DNA from: Notospermus geniculatus
Lineage: Eukaryota > Nemertea > Pilidiophora > Heteronemertea > Lineidae
Direction of reading: 5' to 3'
Assembly: GCA_002633025.1 (NCBI GenBank)
Contig: NMRB01000062.1
Coordinates: 734,686-798,685 of the forward strand
Length of the DNA: 64,000 nucleotides
Shown: piece after piece, positions 46,601-58,600 of the stretch
Numbering within the stretch: the stretch's first letter is position 1
Layout: each line of letters starts with the position of its first letter
Translations under genes and position numbers: made by a program
The notes under the pieces: model-generated
What the model was told of the DNA's origin: nothing
The model's database searches: none
Seen by the model: the letters and a program-made list of their open reading frames with translations, nothing else

Positions 46601-49600
46601 TTCAAGTACAAGGCTGCCATGACTTCACATTCGCTCCCTCTATACTGCTGAAGTCGGAACCGAAAACTGTCGTGACAACAACCAGTGTTTCTGCCAGGAA
46701 TTTTTTTAAGGGGGGACAAGGAGAAAATTTGACAGAATTCTTGGTCAAAAACACAAATATTGACTAATTTTGACCTTTTTAAGGGGGGGACAAAACCGCC
46801 CTGTCCCCCCTCTGGCGGAAACACTGACAACCATGCTACATCTTTCTCCTGAAGGATGAGTTTACACTGCTGATGAGTGATGCTACCAACCTCTTTGTTT
46901 TGTGAGAATAGAGATCCATCGGCACACCAGTCTCCATGGAACTATTGAGCTGGTCAAGGAACATCTTCAACCGGTTAAGGGTAGACTCCAGATAGTAGTA
47001 GTCAGGGTGGTCACGGTCGGTGTGTTTGAGCATTTGCTGAAAAGAAGTAGCATTGGGTGCTGTTATGAAAGAAACAAAACGAAGTATTACAAATTCCATG
47101 AATGCTGAAGAAGAACCAGTTGCTTCCAGGAATATGAGTCAAATGGACAATACTCTAAGGTCTTTGAGATGATATTCAACAGGGAGCACTGGGACAGAAA
47201 GATGAATGCTGAGGAAATTTTAAAGGCACTCCTCCACGTGACAGTTTTCTCACACAAGTTGGCTGTTGATGGACAATTCACCATTGTTGGTTTCCTTACG
47301 ACTCACACTGAGACCAATGACACAAACAATTTTCCATCGTTTTCTATATTTGAGTTGCTCGTAGAGAGCCAACTTGTGTGAGAAAATGTGGAGAGGCAAC
47401 TAACTGAAACATGGCCTACAATCAACATTGAAAACATATTGCAGATAGCCATTACAAAGGGTACATACTTTGAGTAATAGCACGTATCTTGGTGGTCTCT
47501 GAATTGGTGTCAGCAAAAAGGCTCCCAAGTCGAGGCCTTGGCAGGCTGGATGCCCCTGAAGATCCTGTAAACAGATATGAAATCAGTTACTTCACCCATG
47601 GGAGGGTCCGTGGGTTCGAGTCTGGTGGGAAGCTGTGTTTTTCACCTTAGAAACCTGTTATTATTTCATGCCCAGTTACTTCAGCCCACATGCAGAAATT
47701 AATGTCTGTAAGATTGGATATCGTGTCTCAAAGACACAGCTCGCTGAGACGATCTCATTGAAATTTCCATGTGCTGCCAGGTCAAGAGTACTGTTGAGGT
47801 ATAAATGCTTTTAACATACCCTGACTAGTTTCTTGAACTTTGCTGAATGTTTCGTACACTTCTTGATCATGTCTAAGGCGGCGGGGAACTCGTTCACGTA
47901 ACACTGGTAGAGTGGGAAGAAGTCAGACTGAAAAGAAAGATTTACAGTACAGTAAATGTATTTTCTCTTTTACAAAGAATGACATTACGATTGCAGGCAT
48001 GCATAAGTTCTTACTTTAGGACTTATGAATCTGTAAGTCAGAGGTGACCCCGTGAGATTCACTTGGCAGGGAGTTTGATACTTTCTATGTGGTGTGTACT
48101 CTCAATGACAGAATAATTCAGAGAATAATCTACAATTTTTGACAAATCCTACACCAACGAGCTTACACGTACATTAGAATCACTGATCCTCCCAAAAATG
48201 TCCCCTAAGATTCCTTGTAACTTCCAGTTTGCCAGTCTCTCTTCCATTTTCAGCAATAATGAGGAATGAACTTCATAGAGTGATGGCAGGCTTGGCGGGA
48301 ACAATATGCTGGAAAAGATATAGAACAGTGTAAACTACAGTGCAGAAATGCCAAGTCATTGTAATCAAATCAAGTACGCAAAGCTAGATTTGAACCCAGA
48401 ACCGATGGCATGGTAGTTACATCGTGGTCTGCAATGAAAGATCTTTTCCGGCAGCTTCTTCAGACAACCAGTTTATAGACTGTAATGATGCAATCCTGTG
48501 GACTTACCAGACATCTCGGGCACTAACCGTCCCAGATGACTTGACAGCCTCCAGGAGAAAGTCAATGATGGTCCATAGATTACTACAATACTTCTTTTCC
48601 GTTTCCATTAACTCTCTTGCTACCCTCAGTCGCTGGCCTGGAAGCAAACAATACAAGAGTCAAAGATATTTGGTCATTTGTAAGAGATGTTACAAGCTGT
48701 GGGTGCCAACCCTGCAATAGGCCCAAGCCACCTGAGTATCCTTACAAGACAAGGCAAACGTACAAAACAGCAGTTAACTGTTGGTCTTCTAACTTACCAT
48801 CTTGTATCATTTGTTCATGTGGTGCCAGTTTGCGGGTCAGAGGTGACTGGACGGGACTTGCCACTTGAGGACTGATGGGACTCTCCAAACGCAAAGCACC
48901 TAAAAACAACACTTTGATGCATGAAGTTTTATTCGTGTATGGAGTCGCCATCTTTGGCACCATAATGACGATAAAGCATCGTCTCTCTCAGCAATTGCTC
49001 ACTGACTGACATTCTGACTACAATCTGCCCACCCAGAACATGTACCGGGTAAAGTGCGGTTGGGGTCGCAACAGGTGCCCTTCACAAGGATGTACCCATC
49101 ATTGTGACAAGAGTCTCAAAACAGTGACCTGGCTCCATCCTCCATGGGTAGCACTACCAGGGCGAGTGCAACATCAAGTACCACGGAACCACCCACGAAA
49201 CCCAAAGAAAAGACTGGACAATGGGCCAAGGTCATGAGACTTTGATGTGATGTCACAGACATCGTACCAAACCAATCATAGGAAAAGGGCAAGGAATACA
49301 TTTCAGAGTTCTGTGTTGATTATGGAATACATCACATCTGGTGGTCTGTGAAAATGGGAAACTGGGACATGAATATCATGGCTAAGAGGTCCAAATATTC
49401 ACCTTTATCAATAGCACCACTAGGAGTTTGAGTTGATGAGGCTGAAGACTTTGGCTCCTCCTCACTTGATAAAGATTCATCTAAACCAAGACATTTGTCA
49501 CGTAATGTTCGACTCAGGTCAATACTTTTGTTGGCTGCTGCGGTAAGAGATCCATCAGAATCATATTCGTCTGGTAACTCTGAAAATACGGAGATGGAAG

Positions 49601-52600
49601 AATAAACTACAGGGTAGGGATCACACATTGTAAGTTTTGCTGCCCTAGGCTTGAAATTTAAGTGCACTTTCTTAATATTTCCATAGAACTGTAGCGGTAA
49701 TCAAAATGCTTAACACAAGGACAGAATCTTCGAGAAAATTTGAACCTCAAGTCAAATATGCAGAGTAAGGCCTGTTTACTTTTATTTTCATAATAAAAAC
49801 ACGTTATTGGGTATTCCCTTGTGAAAAACACACAGAATAACATACGTTAAGAATAAATTTTGGTTTTCAAAATATTGATGAAGGTGGCAAAACAAATCTC
49901 AACATATCTTTTTTAAGAACCATAACTTGTACATAAGGCTTCAAGGGCAGTGATTTTGTTCAGAAAGTCACACGAACTGCAGACCGTGCATAGTAGAGGC
50001 ATAATACAAAATCTTGGTTGAGAAATTAGAAGAGCAACATTTTTGGTGTCGGCCCAATATAAAGACTTGCAGATAGCTATTTTGCGGCAAAAATTAGGAT
50101 TCGTCATCAGAGAATCGGACTCAAGTCACTCGCCTTGAGAATCAGGTAATCCATTGATATACGTTTGCATTATCGGTGATAAGGTTTGACCAGTAGGTGG
50201 CGTCGCTTCTCCACATGATGATAGGTCCCCTGGACGGCAATTGGTCACACCACTGTCATGGTCACTGATATGATTCTGGAAGCCTCCGCGGGCATTCTCC
50301 AGCAGGACGGCAAGTTGATTTTCATTGGTTAGGTTGGTCTTTGGTGACTTATGCCTGAAGTAAAACCAAATAATGAAATGTAAAATGTTATCAAATAATT
50401 TCGACCCTTCCAGACTTTGACTGGAGATTGTACTTCCACTTTTGGGTCGATTTGGTCAAAATATCTCACATTATTAGGAGGCTGGCGGCTGAAATGAAGA
50501 GTTTCTTAAACAAATAACACCACCAAAAACAAGGAGGAACAGATTACACACGAAAGGACACAATACTTGCCCTCTGCCACGTGGACTGATAGCAGAGTTC
50601 AAAATAGCTGAGATCATGTCTTTGACTCTTCTCCGGAACTTGATTGGTGTTGCCATTTTGGTCGCCGCAAAATTTCAGTCAAATCCAATTTACCACAAAA
50701 CAAATACACCTATTTGTAATGGGCATGTCCTCGTGATGAGAACCAGAGTGTGTCAGGAATATGAGAATTGGACACAAATTTGCTTAGATCCACGTCATAA
50801 AGGAAAGGAATTGAACCTATACAAGCTCCCCCAGCTTGCAGTAATTCCTGGTATGAAGAAATGTGACTTGGTCAATTCTCACAGACTATTGTAAATCATG
50901 GGTGCATTGCCACCACATCTGACCATGTCACACAATGCCAGGCCTTGCAGTCACTCATCTGTAAAAAGGTGTGAATAGTAGTAGTGAATCCATAAGTATT
51001 AAATATATGTGCTAATTAACTGATTGATTAGAGCGGCAATTAGGAACAATAGAGTGTCCACAGAAGTAAGCAACTGATTAACCTTGGAGGAATCCCCAAG
51101 GATTAACATACCAGATGGTTTTGTTTGGAAGAAGACCCGCCACATAAAAGGCTCATATGAAGACAGACATGGATATATGTTTATGTAACTTGTAAGTTTA
51201 ACTGTCATAATGAAGACATTGGGTGGTATGATTGACAACAAACATGAATTCCTTTCTGCTCCACCAAAGGAATAGGAGACTTTACTACGTAAGAAGCCCC
51301 CAGTTAGTGGCCCCAGTCAACGCTTTGAGAAGCCTTCATCAAGGCTGGTTGATCTATCTGGGTGGTTAGCACATCCACTTAGCAAGCGGCAGGTCCCAGG
51401 TTCGAATCCCTGGCCATATAGGCCTACATTTAGGATTAATCATCCCTGGCTTTTTAGACTGTCGCATGGGACAGTAAGTCATGGTGCTTTGTACCTTGTG
51501 CCTAGTTCAAAGACCAAGAAGACCCCATCCAAGTGAGGAACATGAGGAGCTTGACTGGCTTCCTCTTTACTTACCAGGGCCAAAAATGATATGGCTTCGA
51601 CCCTAACAGAAAATCTAATACAATACAATACAATACTAAACCAGAATATCATAACTAACTTCGATCATTTCATAGTTTTATGCAAAACAGGTACAAAGCT
51701 CTTATATCATGAAACTTTTGTTGATGGAACACAGCAGATTGCAAGGTAAACACTTGAAAGAAAAGTTGTTGAACTAAACAGTGTCGATTTTAACATACTA
51801 ACATAGAGAATAGTCTCCTGTTTTCACAAGAAAATGTTGAGAAAGGTCAAACAAAAACACATGCTTCATTTGAAAAGAAAAGTTACGAATGTGTATTTGT
51901 GAGGTTGTTGATGCGCATGTAATGCCGGTGGGAAAAAAGTGAGATTCATGGCACGTTTTCAAGTCAATATATGACGTGATTGTCAAATCCATTACAAACA
52001 CAGCTGGGATAACTTTCCACTTCAAGTTTTTCTACATCAGTCTGATATCAACAAGTCTATCCGGAAACCTTTCAGGGGACCTCAGATGAGCTGCTCATTC
52101 ATCGCTACAATCTGAGCATTTCCAACCCAGTGTCAAATTATACACCTGGGTGGAGAGAGGCCAGTAAGGCAAAGAGACTAGCCCAAAGTCTCACGCCACA
52201 GTGGGATTTGAACCCAGGACCCCTCCGACCACTAGTCCGGGATCCAAACCACTACACCATCATAGCTAGTCAGGGGACATCATCAATAGACAAATCCCAA
52301 ATTGACGTAAACGGGAAAGATCTGCGCACTTCCGCCGAAATAGCAACAAGAACCTCGGTCTGAAACTGAATGACGTGACGCAGAGAACCCCACGACAGTG
52401 ACTTTGACGACGTTACGTCAGAGTTGACCATTGCTGAATCGCGGATTGCGTCACGTCAGCTGGTTTCAGATCGAGGTTCTTGTTGCTATTTCGGCGGAAG
52501 TGCGCAGAACTTGGAATTTGTCTATACCAAGGGGTATGAGAGTTAGGCAAGGGGAGAATGCCAAGACCATGGATCAAAGGACAAAAAGGAATTTCAGTCC

Positions 52601-55600
52601 CTGATCTCAGTCAAAACGACCCACCAGGGGCCTTCCTCTTCCAATACCAGAGTAGAACCTTGACACCAGCTCATAACCAGAGGGGGGGCATACATACTTC
52701 AAGTAAGAGGTCTATAACTCACTATGGGGCAATCTTAAGAGGCATTACAAATCCAATATTGATTCTTCTATTGATATTACTTCCAAAATAAATCCGCCAG
52801 GCATATTCAATGGTATGTCCCAGTCCATTGAGAGACGCCAAGGCCTGGCTATATACATGCACGGATAATGGGAAAACAATATGAATTATTTCTGAGCTGA
52901 GCACCCATAGAACATTGCAAATGATTTAGGTCTGCGTACATTTTTTTCATCTGTTCAAAGTGTTGAGAACAATTAAACTTAATTAGTCAGAAGTTTGCAA
53001 ATAAAATGAAATCTTGTTGTTCAAAATAATTAAATTTTCTGATTTAATCATCCTCCCATAGCAGGGCTTTGGTCTCACTCCTCTTCATATGCTCGCACAC
53101 GAAGGTTGTGTTAGTGGATGAAGAGGAGCGAGGTGAAACCCCTGCTGTGGGAGGATGCACTTTATAGTGGATGACGTTTACATTCAAATCTGTGTCTTTT
53201 TTCTGTAAAGTCGATATTGGTGACTTGATGAAAACATATCACACACTAACAGCGAGTACGCTAGATTTCACTACTTCCATTGGTTAGTATATTTTGCTAA
53301 TCTCATATTGTGCTTGTTCGGTGAACATTTACTAAAAAGATCAACCAGAACTGTTTGTAAGCCCAATAACAACACTCAACCAAGAGAAAAATCCCAAGGG
53401 TTTTGAATACGCTTGACCTGAATGGGGCATTTAGTGGTCATATAGGCGTGCTAAAATGTCATAAATGCATGTGTTCCAGTAGATTTAAATGACTATAAGC
53501 TCTTTTTACACGGAAATGGTTCAAGGCTAGTTGACTTACAAATACATTTTGTACCATGAACGACAGGTCGCATGGCTTTTTCACAGTAGAGAAAAAGCAA
53601 GTGAACTGGCCTCGAAATGGATCGAATCGACTCCGTGTAAAAAGGGCTATAGTTAGGGCATTGCTATAGCCTTTAGCAAACACCTGGACTACTATGAGTG
53701 TACCCACCCACAGGTCTATAACTTGTGTTTATTTTCAGAAATTCTCATCCATATTAACATTCTGCAACAAAAATACATCAGAATTTGGAAGTGCAGCGTT
53801 GAATGATGGCAACTAACACTACACTACAGTAAAACCTCCCCAACCAGACAACCCTGTGAAATGGACACCTCTCTACTAAGGACAGCATCTGTCAGTCCAA
53901 AAGTGTCCTTAACAGAGGGTTCAAAATAGAATATATGCAGGGGAGAACCAAAATACTCCAGAGTACCAATACGACCGTCAGCTGGTACGTCCGATGGCTC
54001 TCCTAAATAAGTACGTACCTCAAAGTGTCGGGGACTGATCCAACCTTGGCGAGTTCTTCCAGCAGTATTTCTCTCTCAGTTTGTAACGTGTCCACCTGTT
54101 GTTGCAGGTTCTGTTGAGTCTCATTCACGGCTTGTATTTGGCTGGTGATTTCACCAAGTCCAGTCTGAAAGCAGATCGAGAAGGGACATTTTTACAAATT
54201 TGCAGCGAGCGGTGCCGTCGTTTTCGCAGGGTTTTGGATTTCCCGGTATCCTTCAATGGTAAACAACACATGGCTGGTTGATTATCCAAATCCCTGTAAA
54301 AACTGCTCCACTCGCCACAACCTGCGGCGGAATCCGCTGTAGTGGAAACGGGCCTTTAGTCTTGCAGCATCTCTAATTTTAGTGATGCAAGTTTTTCTCA
54401 CCATAAACACCAATCATGCCAATCGCAACCTGTTGAATAACATCAAACAACAGTGATGCAGGCTGCATGGTGCTCTTACAACGAGAACCATGTGATGAAA
54501 GCATAGATGAGCTCCTGGCATCTCTTTTATTAAAGGTAAAGTTCATCCTACCATCACAATTACCTTCAAAGAAAGAACCATCTGAGTGACTTCAGCCACC
54601 TGTTTCTTGTTCTCCAAACCGCTGGCTTCCACCTTTTCTTCCAGTAACTTATCGCTGTACTGGATCCTGGAGAGTTCGGTCATCGCCAAGGTGAACGCAT
54701 CCTTCATCTCCACCACCAGCTCCTGGAGCTGTAATGAGAAAGAATGGCAAAAATTAGGCAAATCCCTGCTTGCCATTAGTTGGGTACCTTTCACTCGAGT
54801 ATTTACCCATGGGACACTGTGCTCAAGATGGTTAGTTTTTTGCCAAACGTCATAAGGAGTTGATTTCAACATGTTTTGGCTCATTTTTTTCAACCAAGGT
54901 ATTCCGAGGATAAACATGAGAAGTTGAGTCATTCCGATGCCTTTTCACCAAATTTGACATGGAGAAATGAGTTCTGCTCTCCTTTTTAGCACCTCGATCC
55001 CACAGCCGTGGTCAGAATACAGAGACCAGAAGAGAAACCTCCATTTCTGACACCTGTCACGAGAACAACACCGAGAGATCATGGTATTCTTAAAGCTGAA
55101 CATCTTTCCTCGTTGATTCAGATTTGCGAAGCTGAAGGTGCAGCTTATATGAGTTTTCTCTACCTCTGTGCAACGCAACAAAGGAAAACTATGGCAGTCC
55201 TTTGTGTCACTGGCCTAAGCGTAAACCATAATGAAACCAACAATGATGATGACCATAGACTCACACCATAAGAAACTCTCACATGAAGCAGGACGTTTAA
55301 GCCTGCCGCACACTGGAGCTATCTGCTGAGCAAAAAGTCATTCGAGACCGTTTGCTCAGCAGATAGCTCACCGAAAAATACGCGCACATGCGAGCTTTCT
55401 GCCTCGCAAGGCAAAAAACTCACTGAAATTACGCACACACGCGAGCTTTCTGCTGAGCAAACGGTCTCGACTGACTTTTTGCTCAGCAGATAGCTCCAGT
55501 GTGCGGCAGGCTTTAGGGAATAGTTATCTGTACCATCTCAGAACAATACAATGGGAATTCAATACAATTGATTTCAATTCAAATATCGCGAACTCGATTT

Positions 55601-58600
55601 CATTTCCGAAGTCAAGAAACCACGTCCATGATTGACATGATTGATCTCATGATGAAGAACTTAGAAGAAATGAAAAAATACACACAAACGGCGATGATTG
55701 GCAGGGAAATTCATGAGAAAACAAAGTCTGCATTCTCATTCCCAGTAGCCTAAGCAGCTACATGGTACCTTAATGAAGAAAAACATCAAGTGCTATTCTA
55801 CGTTACCTGAGAAAACATATCTGACAGACCATCCATGAAGAGGTCAACAAAGTCAATTGAAAGATCTTTCAGAAGGAATGAACAGTGTCTTTAGAAAGCT
55901 ACTGTATGATCCATGAAGGCGTCCAAGTTATTTTCTGACCCCAAGCCAAAGCATGCCATACCATGACTCAAGAAATCCGTGCAGAGTACTTACTTGTTTT
56001 AAAAGCTTATCAGCTTTTAGATTTTCACCTGCAAAAACTGAATCCAAGCCAATGAACAGGATAAAGATCTGGCACAGCTCCCAAGCAGTCCTGGTTGACA
56101 CACGGACTAAGTCCGCCAAATCGGACACCAAGTCCCATTCAGCAAGGCAACAACTTTCTCCACACATTTTCAAGTTTATGACGTGAGATTATTCCTGATC
56201 AGAGGGAATCCTACCCTCAATTTAGTCAATTTCAAGAACAAATTTTAAACAACCCCGGACAATATGTTTAGTTCCAAAATTTGGCATAGTAGGCACTGAA
56301 TTTGAAAGGAATCTTTGGGGGGGGGGGCGGCACAGGGCATCACCAACAACATCCACCAATTTGGAGCAAAGCCCAAGGAATCAAATTCGCTATTCATCCA
56401 GCAGTAAACATACAGAATGACAAAAGTTCGTCACATCAAAAGTATCCAAAGTATTTCATTCCCAGAATCCTTTTTTTCACATCCACAGACGAGGAAATCC
56501 TGTTATCAGAAGACAAGAAAATGTTTCAGCTGGTTCACACCCACTGAACAGGTATCTGCTAATGATACAGCCAATTGTATGACTGAACATGCTAACGCAC
56601 CTAATTTCTAGAAAAACCCAACTGATGCGGCCACGTGGAACTTGGAGCCAATCCAACCAACACTTGCGGCAATTTTTCTCAAAATGTTGCTGAGAGGATT
56701 AGGAGGCTTGAAGGGAAATTAAAGACTGGAACGTCCAGTGATTGATGTGGGGTCTGGAGGGACTGAAATCATCAATGCAAGTAAAGCTGGTAGCACTGGT
56801 AGCACGCATATGGAATTATCTTGGCGAGATTATCTTTCTGAGCCAACCTCATCTCGAGTTTCCCATCCTCCCACAGCAGAAGTTTTTACCTCGCTCCTCT
56901 TCATCCGCTCACACAAACTTTGTGTGGAGTGTATGAAGAGGAACGAGACCAAAGCCCTGCTGTGGGAGGATGGAGTTTCCTATCTGGACAAGGTTCACAG
57001 AGACAATTTCCAATCAGACATGAACTTCTGAGTGCTACCACTTTAGGAGCACTTCTGTGAGATCAGAGTGGGTGCTCCAGCTTTCGATGCAACTGGCAGA
57101 GTGGGAAAAGACACTGCCANGAGGCTATGCACTGACGTCATCAAATGACGTCATCAATGGGTATGACGCCACGTGTTGGATGGAAAATTGACGGAGCACG
57201 TGGTCAGATGCACTGCGTCAGCATGTCACAACGTTCCATCCAACATGGCGTCACCTCGCCGATGACGTCACGTGCATAGCCTCTATAGAGGCTATGCACT
57301 GACGTCATCAAATGGTAATGGACGGAGCACGTCAGAACGTTCCATCCAACATGACTTTGTTGTAAACAATCATTTAGGCCTACTACTCCGTGCGGAGCAC
57401 GGGTTTTGCTAGTGACAATTAATCCACGGACAAATTGACCAGGGACGAATTGTCCTAAGACAAATTGCATTAGGGACGAAATATCTTGGGACAAATTGCC
57501 CTAGGGGACGAATTCTCTGTGGACGAAGTGGCCTGTGGCACAAACTGTCTGAGGCAAATTGCCTGGGGACGAATTATCCAGGATGAATTGTCCTCTTTCG
57601 TCAGATCTGATTGGGTTTCTTGGGCATGTTCGTTTTTCTGACGAAAACCCAAATGGCATTACATCAGACTGATCATCCCTTCTACAACATTGAATTTGCA
57701 GTTTGATATCAAGCTGTGGGAAAACTGGATTGACAGTGCAGGCCTTTTCGTTTGACGGGCGCGAAAATGTGCATGCTCCTCGCAAACAATAGAAATTCAA
57801 TTGTTTGTGAGGCGCATGCACATTATAGCGCCCGTCAAACAAAAAGGCCTGACAGTGCCAGGTTCAATGTCTGATCAGACAACGACATATGTAATGTATG
57901 CACATATCTCGATTTGAAATTCAAACATCATGCTTGACAAGCGGATTTGAAAAACATCACATAAATTACACGCATGTCATTTTTCATCTGTAGGTACCGG
58001 TATTCATAAATTGTACCCTATTTCTAAGCAAGATTTATGTGCAGAAAGGGCACAGCTCATTTCATTTTCAAACATTCTGTCTCACTTCATAATCGCCAGT
58101 GTGTACGGAAGTTAATCAATCTGAAAATTGGTTCACAAACTCTTTCAATGCTTGACAAATTCCCATAGATAACCTCACACTTCGACATGTTCGATAGGCT
58201 TTTTTATAGGCAGGCACAGAAATGGTATTGCAGCACACCGGAGCATTCAAACAGACAGCTGTTGAAGTCACCGCTGAGGTTCTGGGTTCCATCACCAGTT
58301 GGACCCAATTTATCCAGCTCTCGGACAATTCATCCCATGGACAATTCGTCCCATAGGACAATTTGTCCTCATGGACAATTCATCCTCATGGACAACTCGT
58401 CCCCATGGACAGTTCGTCCCCAGACAATTCGTCCTCATTGATAAATCATCCCCACGACACCAGGCATGCCAGGATTCTATCTGAGGCTATACTGACATGA
58501 TCTCCAGCAAACTGCAACTTTACTACAATACAAGTGCATGAAAGTCATACAGACTAACTGCGGTTTGATCCCTGGTCGCAATGAGATAACTGGAACTGAC

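Noticed and set aside
58187-58484. Pro/His/Asp-rich forward frames
   Set aside because: Driven by the GGACAATTCGTCC short tandem repeat.
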